Positions 48,401-60,912 of a stretch of DNA of 64,000 nt are shown here, piece after piece. The translations under genes and the position numbers were made by a program. Under the pieces are notes generated by a model. It had not been told where the DNA came from. It saw only the letters and a program-made list of their open reading frames with translations, and searched no databases. Position 1 is the stretch's first letter; each line of letters opens with the position of its first letter. The DNA is from Punica granatum (taxonomy: Eukaryota; Streptophyta; Magnoliopsida; Myrtales; Lythraceae), in contig NC_045130.1 of NCBI RefSeq assembly GCF_007655135.1, positions 20,651,363-20,715,362 on the forward strand, written 5' to 3'.

Positions 48401-49961
48401 AAGGTGTCCTTAAAACATCTAGACATGAAGGCAATTCATTTCGTGAGGTAAAGATGATTAAAACAAATCTCTTAAGGCTACAACCCAATGCTGCCCAGAG
48501 TATAGAGGGAACGGGAAGAAAACTTAGCTCTCGAGAAGAAGTCGACGGTGTTGAGAGAGAAGAGTGAGAGGCAGCTGAAGGTTTCAGGGCAGTGGCGACA
48601 AAGACTGAAGTCGAGTAGGGCAGTAACTCGGTGGGTGCAAGGGAGGAGCACTGGCGGTCTGTGTTGTCCTGGCCGCGAGAAGGAGAGAGACTCCGGGAAA
48701 ACCAAAGCTCCGGTCCGTTGAGAGGGAGAGAAGACTGAGCTGAGGGTTCGTTTCGATCAGAGTCAAGCTGAGGGAGTCCATCGGAAGGTGCTCGAGGCGG
48801 CGTGAGGGAGCTGGAGGAGCCTCTAGGGTTTTCTTTTTCTTTCTTTTTTTCCCTCGAGCCTTAGGGTTTTTTTTTTTTCGTTGCCAGCTAAGGGAGCGTC
48901 AGCTGAGAGTGAGCTGGAGGTTTTTTTCTCTTTTTTCTGGACCCACCGAAAAAAAGAAAAGAAAAGAAAAGAGAAGAAGAACCAGAAGAGGAAATGGGGG
49001 TAGCGGGGAAAAAAAGGCAGGAGGGGCAGAGCTGTGACCATTGGTCCATGGGATGACTCGAACATCCGGAATTTTCCTAAATTTCTCATGAACCTTTCGG
49101 TCTATGTGATATTTTTCCTTGATCCCTACATGAGCTGGGCACATCCTTGTAAAATTTGAACATCGTTCGACCTCGGGAAGTTCTCGAAACAATTTTTCTT
49201 CGATAGCTGGCCCGAACCGGGAAATTTGGTCCTTATCTGTGAAGAGACCCTTAATTCTGTACTAATCTAGCCAAAAATGCATCCCCTTTTTCTTGATTTT
49301 CTGAATCTCCAGTGAATTGGGAATCCAATGCCGTTGGCCATGCTCGAAGACGCGAAGAATTGAATTGCTTATGGATTTTCTCCCTCGATTGGTAGAGTCT
49401 GTCCCGGTTTAACAGTTTCGGGCATGGTGCGCTCAAAAATTCATAACTCTCTCTCCGTATTGAATATTGGAATGAACGACCCATCAAATTGAACCTAACT
49501 CGATTTCCTAGGTCAAGCATATAGAATTCACCCTTTTAGGTTCAGGATTGACCATGATATGATGCGTCGAATCCCATGCTCGAGCTGCTGTATTCACTGT
49601 TTGGGCACCCCAGCTCCCACGAATTTTATCTTTTTGCTCGAAAGGGCTCTCGACGTGATTTTTGCATTGAAATGTCCCCAACTCACCAAAACTTGATCTA
49701 AAAATATCGAACTTAGTTCTAGGATCCACGAAGATAGTCGTTCTCACCGAAGAAAATGATACAGAGACGTGATTTTCCCTTTGTCCACTGCCTTCGATTC
49801 GAATATTGATAATTCGTGCCTTACTCTTCGGGATCAATTGTGTATGCTGCAAAATTCCATATGTTGCCGTCGTCATTTTTTTGTTAGAGTTGTGGAACCC
49901 TAGTCGGAAGTCTTGTTGATGTCATATCCTAGAGCCGGTGGACCAAAATGGGGTGCTGACA
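45497..49961 (-). repeat. 5' LTR of the gag-pol-less element (LTR B)
   Basis: 4465 bp, collinear with LTR A throughout, with scattered substitutions and small indels. It carries the same purine-rich stretch (about 48948-49015) and TATA-like site (about 46940-46952). Confidence 0.9.
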
Positions 49962-52900
49962 ACGGTTATGCCCTTGGACGATAAAATGTGTGAACTGTAT
50001 GTGTAAAATTGAAATCGCGTGACACGAAGAGGTCTAAAGAGGACTCGTACACTTCGACATGAGCCGCCTCAAATCAGGCCCGGACTCGAGTTATAGTACA
50101 CGAGCGCTCCCTAGACACTAATTTCGTTCGTGTTATGCGTCTCGATGTTTTGAGATTGTGGATTTTAAAAGGGCATTTCCACCATTTGGTGATCCGTCGA
50201 TGCGTTTACAAATTGAAATTTGATTCATCCAATTATTTAAGCCGAATGATTTAATTAATTAAATGACACGTCCCATTTCTCGTTTGTGGAGTGATTTAGT
50301 GGTTGAGGAGTTGAACCTTGATTATTATGGTCTAATGAGATGATTGTTCGGGGTTAATGCGCCTAACATGTAAATTAATCGTGAAGCTAATGATTTAAAC
50401 AAAAAATGTAATTGCAATCAATTCCAAGAATCGGTTTTAATCGTTTCTTGCATGCATAAGACGTTAAGCATAATAATAACACACATATTTACAAAGTCGA
50501 TGCCACCATGGTCTTGGAATCACAAATAAACATGCAATACAAACACAAACATGATATTTAATGGAATCAATAAAATGGCATCGACACGAAAAACGAGGTA
50601 AATTGTAAACGCAATAAACATGAAAATAGAGTTGAATCAGGGTCAAGATTCAGTTTGGAGAGGGCTACATTAGACCAAAAAAAAACAGTGTGATCTAATC
50701 TGTCGAATAGACGGAAAGTTCGGTAAATAATTTTTATTCGGACTTTCAACGCCCATAAAAATATGAAATTTTGTGTGGAACCTTAAAATAACATCAGGAA
50801 TGTGTGGTAAAGATTTCAGTTCATTTTGAAGTCGGATGGTACGCGAGGTCTATCAAAATCAGACTTAAAACACCGAAATAACGGGTAAATATTTTTTATC
50901 CAGAGCTCCAGTACCCAAAAAAATCTGAAATTTTGTGTGGGGACTTAAAATAACATCAAGTATCTATGGTAAAAATTTCAGCTCATTTCGAACTCGGATG
51001 GTTCACGAGACATATCGAAATCGGACCGAGAATACCGAAATAACGGGTAAACGTTTTTTCTCCAGAGATCTAGCAACCAGAAAAATCTGAATTTTTGTGT
51101 GGGGACTTAAAATAACATCAAGTGTCTGTGGTAAAAATTTCAGCTCATTTCAAACTCGGATGGTTCACAAAGTTGCTCAACGGCCAAACCCGGGATCTAA
51201 GGAAAATCATGTGAAATGAGCCCTTAACACCCATCCAACACTCCAGCAGCAAACACACATGCAATAAGTCGATGTTTACCTAGCCTCGGGATGTGAGGAA
51301 AGAGTCGGAGAAGTGGTCTAGAGGGTCGCTAGACCAGGCTGGACGGCAAGGGCATAATGCACCCGAGAGGTATAACAGCGGCAGTCAAGGAAGAAATAGG
51401 TCGGCACGGCGGCTTGGGCTACTTTTACCATGCGGGTTCGAGTTCCTTCAACTCCTAATGGGCTTCTCTTGGTGTTTGTGACCAGCTTGTGGCGTGCGCA
51501 CGATTGATTTCAACCGGAAATGCAAAGAGAAACCTATAAAAAAAACTGTGAAAACCAGGTAAAGGAAAAGATTGAAAAATGGCGGTCTTGTGCGGTCAAG
51601 TGGCTCTCAGCACGTGACCACCTTGTCACGGGGGAGAGTGAGGGTCGAGGGGAACCCTTAGAATGTGATGGCACGACTCGCCGTGGTCGTGGGAAGAAAT
51701 GGCGTGCCGAGGACCCCGAGGTGGCTATGGAAACCTGTTTCTGTACTGTTTCTGTTACCTGCTGAAACGGTGTGTTGGAGGCTTCAAATGCTAAAACTAA
51801 GTTCGGAAATGGATTTAGAAGGTCGAAAACATGTGGGGTAAGAAGTTTGGTCAAGGCTCGGGCAAAGTTAAGGGGCTGGACTCACCTAGGAACCGGGAAA
51901 ATGCCTAAAGACCCGATTCTGGACTGTTCCGGATTTGCATGCTGGAAGCTTTAAATGCTGAAACTAATACCGGAAATGGACTCGGGAGGTCAAGTACGTG
52001 TGGGATATGAAGTTTGGTTAAAGTTTGGTTCGGGTTGGGTGGCGGTCGTCGGAAAATGGTTGAGTTTTCCGGCAATTTTGGCCTTGAACCGGGCTGTGCT
52101 TGGGCTGAACGAAGTGTTGGAGTTTGAGAGGAATTTGAGAGAGTTTTTGAGTGAGAAAGCTAGAGAGAGGGTGCAAGAGGAGTTGTGATTAAGTTAATGA
52201 CCCAATGGACTTATAAAGGTGGCTTTAATAGCTCAATTAGTGAAAACAAAGCACAATTAAGGAGAGCGTTAGGGGGATCCGAATTTTTAAGATGGATTAA
52301 GGAGGGAAAGTTGTCTTGAAAGGTGATGAGAAGTGATGGATGGAAGAGTGGAGTTGATGGATGGAAGAGTGGAGTTGATGGGTGTAAGAGATATTTTGAA
52401 AAATGGGTGGATGAGGCTCATTTGGCTTGTCTTTAGAGGAGAGCCATGGCTCGCGGCTTGGCTCAGCTCGACTCGGCTTGGCTAGCTTAAGGGTCCCACT
52501 TGATTAGGAAGAAAGTCGGAAGAAGCTCAGGGCTCGATTGATCGCGCATTCGATTTTCGTGGTTCGCTTAAACGACGAATTATCGATGTATGCGCAAATA
52601 CGGTTTTAATGAGCCTAATATTGACATGCTTCTTGTCAGCGAATGCTCGGGTGACCCGGGGACTCGAAAGCCGGTTTTGCTCCGTTTGGATGATCGGGGT
52701 GAAGTTGTCTGTTTCCGTCGCTTGTTCACGCCTCTGCGTGATGTATCGCTCGTGTCGGCGTGCTTTGTGCTTTGGGCAAAACGGTTTACTTGTCGGCCCT
52801 GGCTGGAGATTGATATCCGGAGGCATCCTAGGAATCCGCGAATGGGGCTTTCTCAGTGTTTCCTGAGTGTTCTGATATGTTCGGAGACCACTGTGATCTC

Positions 52901-53791
52901 CGTTTGTCAAAAATAAGTCCCAAAGGCTTGTCGGGAGGCGTTCGTGACCATTGAAACGTCACTCGGGAGATCGGTATGATTTGCTTGGTCTGAACCGAAA
53001 TGATTTCTTAGCCCCTAGGGGTTGTTGGGAGTGGGTGGTGCAAAGCTCAAACGTCAACATTTTCCCGAATGAGCTATAAGTATAAGATTCCTCGTGAAAG
53101 GGGCCTTTTGTTACCGGAATGGTACTCGAGAAACCTAAATGGATTATGCAATGCGATCGAGGTTTATTTCCCAAGCCCTTGAGGTCCCTGGGATTGATTG
53201 GCGCAGATTTCGTGCGCTGACGATTTGTGAAAAGGGTCTTCGGCTATGTCTTTCTGTAGAAAAGGCCCATTTTTCCGGGTCGGGATCTACTCGAAAGACC
53301 AAGATGAGCTCCGAAACGCAGTCTGAATCCTATTCCATGGTCCTGGTGGTCCTTGGGTGTGTGCAGGCCTGTTTTCGGGTGCCGTTTACTTGTCCGTGGA
53401 TCGGGCGTCCCGGGAACCCCGTCAAGAAGGTGTCTGCAAATGTTCGGGAGTGCCTCGGCTTAAGCAGGAGGCTTCTGAAATGCGCTCGAAGGTGCCATTG
53501 GTCATTTTGGTACCAAGAATGATTTTTAAAGTTCCATATTGGATATCTTCTGACGCTCCGGTGATCCAGCGATGAATAGTGCCATAGTGTCAGCTTCTGC
53601 TGTTTTGGGGTTCGTTATTTATCTTCCCTTTTGATTGCCCTTCTGAGCCTTTTTGGAGGACCTTGCTTCTCTTCTGTAGTCCGTGCTCCCACGTCCGCGC
53701 TTTCGCATCCGATTGTCAAGTCATGAATAGTAATCCGAGTTTCAGCCGGGAGTCCTTTGTTGGAGCCGGTGGACCAAAATGGGGTGCTGAC
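49962..53791 (-). repeat. Ogre-type LTR X, right part
   Basis: Continues LTR X after the ACGGT duplication and runs to its terminus GTGGACCAAAATGGGGTGCTGAC. The last A of the family end appears changed to G. A TATA box on the minus strand (CTTTATAAG) is at 52210-52218. It abuts LTR Y without any internal element sequence. Confidence 0.85.
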
Positions 53792-56700
53792 GGGGCTAGA
53801 CCCCATTCTGCACTCGAGTTGCGCGCGCTCGGTGTACGTGGGGGTGCTAGACCCAGTGATCGATGGTTTGGGGCGTTGGACCCCGTGATATGCGTGGCTT
53901 AAGAGTTCGGACCCGAACTGCAAGGAATAACAAGTAATAGTAGAAAAACAGATAAAAACTGATAGAAACTGATAAAACAGATGAAAACAGAAAAATACAG
54001 ACAAGTCATGTATTATGCCAAGTTTATGTGATTTAGCCAATTATTAACCGAGGTTAATTGGCAGACAATCTCCCTACCCTAGGCAAACAGATGAATGCGC
54101 TAGGATGCAGTTCTAGGTCAACTATGTGTGTGAATTGATTTTAAGACTTCGTTCTGTAAATGACACTACGGTTTCACTAAATATGCCAAACTTGTGTTTT
54201 GACTCTAGATTCGGGACCTAGAGTTCCACCTAGCCATTATCTAATTTTTGTATAAGCCGAGTGAATGATTAGTCCGGTTTTACGCGTTTTGTGACATAAA
54301 TAACAACGTTAGTTTCCGAATCTACGGTAAGATGACGGAAACACCGAAAGTGGATAAAACGGGCCACGCGAATGAGACTCGTACCCGAACGGGCTGCCCA
54401 TTCCTACCCATAGATCAAGGTGTTTCGATCTCCTTAACGCCTAAAATGTCGGCGAATCACAAAATAATGGTTATACCCTTTGGTTTGCGAAATGTGAAAA
54501 ATTGAGATCACTTGACATGAAGGGGTCTAAGGGAGACTTGTGTGCTCCGACTTGAACCGCCTCAAATTAGGCTTGGATTCGAGTCAAGGTGCGCAAGTCC
54601 ACCCTAGACCTCGACTCTATTCGTGTTACGCGTCTCGGTATTTTGAAATTGTGAGTTTTGAGAAAGGCGTTTCCATTGGTTCATGATTCGTCAACGCGCT
54701 TACAAATTGATAGCCGATTCGTACAACTTTATTTGACCCGAATGATTTAATTGACCGAATGATAGGTCCCGTTTCCCGTTTGTGAAGTGGTTTAATGATT
54801 GAGACCTCGAACCTCAATTGTTATGGATCAATGAAATGATTGTTCGATATTAACGTACCTAACATACGAATTAACATGAAACCAGCGATTAAATGAAAAT
54901 TGTGATTACAATCAATTCCAGGAATTGATTTTGACCGTTTCTTGCATACATAAAACATCAAACATGATGACAATGTACATTTTTTACATAGCCGGTGCTG
55001 CCATGATCTTAGGAACGCAATCAAACATACAAACAAGTACAAACACGATATTTAGAGGAATCGATAAAACGGCACGGACTTATGGGAAGCGAAAAATGTA
55101 AAAACTTGGGAAACGACTTAAGTCGGGGAAAGGAGGCCATCCATGGCCCGAGGAAGCCAAGAGAGGCTCTCAGCCACCTCCCTTAGCGTGAGGCCGAGAG
55201 GCTCCTTTGGCTTGCCCAAGCCAACGAGGACTCCTCGACTCTGATTCAAGCTATTTCCCGACATGCTAGCACTGTATACGATGAAGACATGCATAATACG
55301 ATGTAAAAACACATAAAAACATAAACTTGCATGCGAATCGGTCATGGACCGCCTTATCGCCCCACAAACGCAAAGAAAACGTAAAAGTCCTAACTTCTCT
55401 AAGTCGGGAATGATTATACCTAGCCCCGGGATGCGGGAAAAGTCGAGGAAAGCCGGAAAAAGGGGCTTGCGAAGTCGGTTTTGCCCCCTGGAATGAACAG
55501 ACCCGAATCGGTGCAGTCGGGTCGACTGGCAGACCCGATTGGCAGTCCGGCTTGTCGAGGCTGTACCGGTTGATCGGGGTGGCCTTTACGTGCGGGGCCA
55601 GTTGTGTTGGATTCCCAAGGGGCTAATGATCACGCCTGCGGTGGTTTCGGGAGGAGAGCACATGTAGATTTTCTGGAAATAAAAAACAAAGTCGGGTTAG
55701 CTAGCAGAAAACATAACCGACTGGGCGGAACTAACCCAACTGGGCAGGTTGGAAAGAAATGGCTGTCCCGGAGGCTCCCGGTGGTATTTTGCTGCAAGGT
55801 TAGCGGCATTAGACTCCTAACTGACTGAGGATCATGCCTGTGATGGTTTCGTGAGAATTGGACATGTATAGTTTTCTGAAAGATGCGAAGAAAACCGGTA
55901 AAAAATTGGAAAAATCTGTGAAGGGAGAAGAGGGAAATGGCGGTGGTGCACGGTTGAACAGCTCTCAGCATGCAACCACCTCGTCACGGGGGAAAGTGAG
56001 GGTTGTAAGGAACCCATAGAAAGTGATGGCACGACTCGCCATAGTCGCGGGGTTAAAGAAATGTCGGATGAACCCGACTAGGTCCTGGGGAGCACCTAGG
56101 AGACCGATTCTGTGCTGGAGCAAAATGGGCTACTGGAGGCTTCAAACTGAAAAACTAAGCTCGGAAATGGACTCGGGGGGTCGAATACATGTGGGATATG
56201 AAGTTTGGTCAAGTTTGGTTCGGGTTGGAAAGCGGTCGCCGGAAAACGGTTGAGTTTTCGGGCAAACCGGTCTTGTATCCGGGCTTTTATGGGGCTGAGC
56301 GAAATCTGGAAAATGAGAGGAGTTTGGAGAGTGTTCTTGAGTGAGAAAGCTAGAGAGAGATTGTAAGAAGAGTTGTGATTAAGTTAATGACCCAATGGGC
56401 TAATAAAGGTGGCTTTAATTGCTTAATTAGTGAAAACAAAGCACAATTAAGGAGAGGGTTAGGGGATCCGAATTTTTAAGATGGATTAAGGAGATGAAGT
56501 TGCCTTGAAAGGTGATGGGAAGTGATGGATGGAAGAGTGGAGTTGATGGATGGAATTGTGGAGTTGATGGGTGTAAGAGATATTTTGAAAAATGGGTGGA
56601 TGAGGCTCATTTGGCTTATCTTTAGAGGAGAGCCATGGCTCGCGGCTTGGCTCGACTCTGCTCAGCTCGGCTAGCTCAAGGGTCCCACTTGATTAGGAAG

Positions 56701-57304
56701 AAAGCCGGAAGAAGCTCGGGGTTCGATTGATCGCGCATTCGATTTCCGTTGTTCGCTTGAACAATGAATTATCGATGTATGCGCGAATACGGTTTTAATG
56801 AGCCTAATATTGACATGCTTTTTGTAAGTGAATGCTCGGGTGACCCGGGGACTCGAAAGCCGGTTTTGCTCCGTTTGGATGATCGGGGTGAAGTTGTCCG
56901 TTTCTGTCTCTTGTTCGCACCTTTGCGTGATGTAACGCTCGTGTCGGCGTGCTTTGTGCTTTGGGCAGAACGGGTTACTTGTCGGCCCCAGTTGGAGATC
57001 GATATCTGGAGGCATCCTAGGAATCCGCGAATGGGGCTTTCTCAGTGTTTCTCGAGTGTTCTGATGTGTTCGGAGACCACTGTGGTCTCCGTCTGTCAAT
57101 AATGAGTCTCGAAGGCTTGTCGGGAAGCGTTCGTGGCCATTGAAACGTCACTCGGGAGATCGGTATGATTTGCTTGGTCCAAACCGAAATGATTTTCCTA
57201 GCCCCTGGGGGTTGTTGGGAGTGGGTGGTGCAAAGCTCGGATGTCAACATTTTCTCGAATGAGCTCTGAGTACAAGATTCCCCGTGAAAGAGGCCCTTTT
57301 GTTT
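53792..57304 (-). repeat. Ogre-type LTR fragment Y
   Basis: Starts about 0.9 kb inside the LTR (GGGCTAGACCCCATTCTGC) directly after LTR X. It continues to about 57304, roughly 0.5 kb short of the LTR end. It is truncated on both sides. Its TATA position reads CTTTATTAG, one base off the form in X. Confidence 0.8.
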
Positions 57305-57970
57305 CCCTTTCGTACTGTTTCTTAATTATCTCGTTTTGTAAATCCGTAGATTCAAATAATGAAAGATCGGAGCTATATATTCATTTTTTCTTTGAGTCAA
57401 TTAATTGATCCTTTCTTTGAATTATTCCTTTTGAAGATATACATCAGTTTGCCGTAATTTTAATCTGTGTGTTTCAACGTTTACTTATCGTAATCCATAG
57501 GCTTATGAGATTATGGGTATCATAAGTGTTGAGAATAAGTTTCTTGTTATTACTTATCTTAAAAAAATTCTCTTTATTAAAAAATAACTAGATGAATACC
57601 CATATTACGCCAGAATTTCACTAAATCTCATAAAACGACTACTTTTTCTATAATAAAATTTAAAACTATTATAATAAATTATGTTTTTAAATGATGTTCA
57701 AAAAAATCACAAATACTTTTTTTTTTACATTTTATCACAGACTATAATTTTTGACTAAAAATATACGAACTTTATATTTTTTTACGTTTTATCATAAATT
57801 GTATTTTTTTATTAAGAAATACACTAACCGACGGAAATATATTCAAATTAAAAAAGAATTATATCTGATTTTTTTTGGGTGAAATTTATTCAAAATTTAT
57901 ATATATATATATATATATCAGCAGAGGTCAATCGTACTCTTTCTGAGAAAAATTGGGTGGCGGAGAAAAG
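57305..57970. promoter_or_regulatory. AT-rich upstream region of FKBP13
   Basis: The sequence between the last Ogre fragment and the FKBP13 start codon. It is strongly AT-rich and holds an alternating TA tract at about 57898-57918, some 50 bases before the ATG. It presumably contains the promoter and 5' untranslated region; no single TATA box can be picked. The whole promoter is confined to about 0.65 kb by transposon DNA. Confidence 0.5.
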
Positions 57971-60158
57971 ATGAACTCCCTGGCAGCTTCAATTTCACCG
58001 GGAAAGTGCCTTCCCCGTCCCCTCCGCCAAGCCAAGCCGAACAGCGCCGAGCCCGTCATCCGTAGCGTCCGCGAGGTGCCCCCTTCTGCCGGAAAATCTC
58101 CAGCTCAGTCTACCCATGCTGGTCCCCCGCAACTACCACCATTTTTGCGAGCTCATGGAAGCGACCCAACAGCTGCTTATAGCAGAAGGGAAGCAATTGG
58201 ATTCGGCATGGGCGTCGGGCTCTTCGATTTCGTCCTCTCAGGGTGGTTGTGGCAGAGTGAAGCGGCCGAGCAGCGGCCTTGTGAGTTGAAAGTGGCTCCT
58301 TCGGGGCTCGCCTACTGTGATAAGGTGGTGGGTTATGGCGCCGAGGCGGCGAAAGGACAGCTTATTAAGGTGATTCATTTCCCCTGTTCCTCTTCCTCTC
58401 CAGTTTTGAGAATGTCTGATATATTATCATCATCTCAAGTATTTTGCTCGTATAATTTTGCAGTTTGTGTTTGGCTGAAACTGATCAAAGTTGAATTCAT
58501 GATGCTCCTGTTTAAAGATTTTTCTACATTTAGAATGTGTTAAGGATGAATTTAATTAAAAACTTTGTTAAGGATGTCCCACATCGGAAAAACATTTAGA
58601 AGAACCGGGGATATGATCAAGTTGTGTGTCACTGATAGGTTTGTTAATTAAAGTTGTCTCTGTTTAATATGGTTTGAAAATGAGTGGGAAGAGCTCCCTC
58701 AAGCGAAGTAGTGGGATATAGTATGCTCTTCTAAGTTCTAATAACCATTGCCATGTACTGCTTTTGCTTTCTTAATCTTGTAATGCCGTGTTGTGGGCTG
58801 CCATTAACCTTTTGAATAGCATGATAAAATGAAAACGAAGTGTTCTTGAATAATAAATGTCCGCAAGAAACTGCAGAGCCTTCTATATCCGTCGTTAGTG
58901 CAACTGTGGAGTAGAGCCTGCCATTTTCGATTTTGTTGAGAGTATTGGAATAATTAGTTGACATAAGTTTTTAGAACATTTTATGCTAGATGTCTCTGGG
59001 CTTGAAAAAGATATCTTTTAGACCTTTGGCCGGTAAATATTTGCTCCTACAGTTATCCCCTGCTTAGGAAAACAAGAGGAAGAAGATACAACAGCATTAT
59101 GAATATTGGGGAACTGGAAAAATTATGAATTTATTATTCTTGGAGTAGTGAACTAGTTGATTATCAAACAAATGAGCAGTGAACGAATGGACAGGCGCAT
59201 TACGTCGGGAAACTGGAGAATGGGAAGGTATTTGACAGCAGCTATAATCGTGGGAAGCCTCTCACTTTCCGTGTTGGTGTTGGAGAGGTATGTAAACATA
59301 TCTAGCTCTATACTTGGTAGCAAAATCCCCCCTCTCTTTTGGCTCGGTCTATTGTATTCGCTGCTTGCTTCATTCTGGAGAAAGTTAGAAACGCATGATA
59401 CAGGTTTCTTTATCCACTTGAAGACCAACTCCAACGATTTATTACTATAACGGCGTTTTAATAGGGTAATGCTGTGAGCTAGAAGGTCAACAGGCCTAAT
59501 CTCCAACACTAAAAGAACTTACGCTTATTGGTTCTGCAATTATTTCCCAAAAATATGCAGTCTCTGGCATCGAAACAATTGGTTTTACCAAGTAATCGAA
59601 ACGGGTTCTTTTTAGCATGATTATTATATTAAGTGAGCCTTGGGGTCTAAAATCTTTTATGGAGAAGGTTGCAGCCGGGTGAAGTAGGTGAACGTTCATT
59701 GGTTTCTACAGGTTATCAAGGGCTGGGATGAAGGCATCTTAGGTGGTGAGGGCGTTCCTCCAATGCTTGCCGGTACTATTCATTACTTAGTAGATTCCAA
59801 TCTGTAGTATTTCCGACCATGAGGTTCGATATTTCTTTAAACAACTCAGGTGGCAAGCGGATACTAAAGCTTCCTCCGGAGCTTGGATATGGCATGAGAG
59901 GAGCTGGATGCAGAGGAGGTATATACGAAACTACAGTGAATTGGCATGAAGTTATGGCCAAAAAAAAAATTACGTGAAGTTGGGAATTTTTTTTTTTTGA
60001 GAAAAATTCTTGCTTTCTGAGGAAAATATAATTCAGTTATTTCAATTCATCCCATAAGAAATTCTTCATACATTTCGCTTTTGGACTGTGCAGGGTCATG
60101 TATCATTCCCCCCAATTCTGTTCTCTTGTTTGATGTGGAGTACATAGGCAAGGCATAA
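57971..60158 (+). CDS. FKBP13: thylakoid-lumen FKBP-type peptidyl-prolyl isomerase, FKBP13-like
   Basis: Five exons give one 228-codon frame: 57971-58369, 59195-59287, 59712-59772, 59850-59918 and 60094-60158, all with GT-AG introns. The product catalyses cis-trans isomerisation of prolyl bonds in the chloroplast thylakoid lumen; FKBP13 is known to bind the Rieske protein. The N-terminal ~100 residues form a two-part targeting sequence. It has a twin-arginine signal ([18 protein letters not shown], Arg72-Arg73) ending near a cleavage site around AEAAEQ, so import should use the Tat route. The mature domain keeps both cysteine pairs that make FKBP13 redox-sensitive to thioredoxin, Cys104/Cys116 and Cys205/Cys210. 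FKBP core motifs are present ([50 protein letters not shown]). The start is the ATG at 57971; no upstream in-frame ATG exists nearby. No disabling change was seen. Confidence 0.95.
58567..58600 (+). promoter_or_regulatory. snRNA-promoter-like motif GTCCCACATCGG in intron 1
   Basis: GTCCCACATCG at 58576-58586 matches the plant upstream sequence element of snRNA genes. No TATA box at the required spacing and no snRNA follows. The same motif opens some short terminal-repeat retroelements, and TGTTAAGGATG just precedes it, so a decayed element in the intron is more likely. Confidence 0.3.
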
Positions 60159-60399
60159 AAGGAACCGCTTATCTTGCAAAAGATGCAAGTTTTTCAGTCC
60201 GTGTATAGAGAGCAGTTTTGCTGTAGATGTAAGCATTATATGACAGTTTTCTCTCTTTGAGAAGCTCATGTCCAGATAACGTAAGACGAACTTTGTTTCC
60301 AGATATGTGATTTTTCTTTTTAGGAATGAAATTGGTATTTTTCCGCAACATGACTTTATCTTGTCCAAGCACGTTCCATTTGGTAACTTCCAAGGAACC

Positions 60400-60893
60400 T
60401 GTTAGGGATAGGATTTTGGGCTCCGACCTGATGTGGCCTAAAGGCCCAACGACCTTGGTGAGGCCCAACGAGGCCCAGTCTGGTAATTCACGAGGCATGT
60501 TTAGCCCTCCCAATGAGATCCACTCGCGAAGGCCTGTCAGTATAAGTTATAATAGGGAATTTTCCATAACTACGGGATACGCTTCCTAATATATGGAGAT
60601 ATAGGATACGGAAATATATCGAATATCTCGTCATGGTGGTAACATAATTTATCTCTAAGCCCTCTATAAATACATGCACTTTACATGTTTCTAGGGTTGA
60701 TCAATAATTCACTATTTTTTTCTTATATTCACGGCTCACATTGACTTGAGCACCGGAGAGGGAAATCGAGTACCATCCCCAATCTTCCCTTTGTGCGGTG
60801 TTCGAGGCCAAATGTGGATTGTGGATCAAGTGTCTTCATCGACAAAACATGTGAGTTACTCGTGTTTTGGATCCGAATTGCGTGGTCCTAACA
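60400..60893 (+). repeat. 5' LTR of the gypsy element
   Basis: 494 bp with a 7-base inverted terminal match, TGTTAGG...CCTAACA. A TATA box CTATAAATA is at 60664-60672, placing the transcript start near 60700, on the same strand as FKBP13. Confidence 0.8.
60664..60672 (+). promoter_or_regulatory. TATA box in the gypsy LTR
   Basis: CTATAAATACATGC, in the expected middle part of the LTR. Confidence 0.65.
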
Positions 60894-60912
60894 TTGACGC
60901 CATTTGTGGGAA
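60894..60912 (+). other. degenerate primer-binding site
   Basis: TTGACGCCATTTGTGGGAA directly follows the LTR. The usual site in this lineage reads TTGGCGCCGTCTGTGGGAA. The three differences are all G-to-A or C-to-T, as expected from decay of methylated cytosines. Confidence 0.7.

Larger units (their letters stand above)
34794..49961 (-). mobile_element. complete Ogre-type LTR element without gag-pol (large retrotransposon derivative)
   Basis: 15168 bp flanked by a perfect ACGGT duplication, with two LTRs of 4459 bp (34794-39252) and 4465 bp (45497-49961). By eye the LTRs differ at only a percent or so of positions. A polypurine tract and a tRNA-type primer site are in the right places on the minus strand. 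The 6244-bp interior holds no gag, protease, reverse transcriptase or integrase. It must have been copied and integrated by proteins from another element, most likely an autonomous Ogre/Tat relative. Large non-coding elements of this sort are known in plants as LARDs. Confidence 0.9.

Noticed and set aside
57953..58543. Longer version of FKBP13 starting at 57953 and reading through to 58543
   Set aside because: The upstream start is a TTG, and the end runs into intron 1. The ATG at 57971 and a GT donor after 58369 give a protein collinear with the family.
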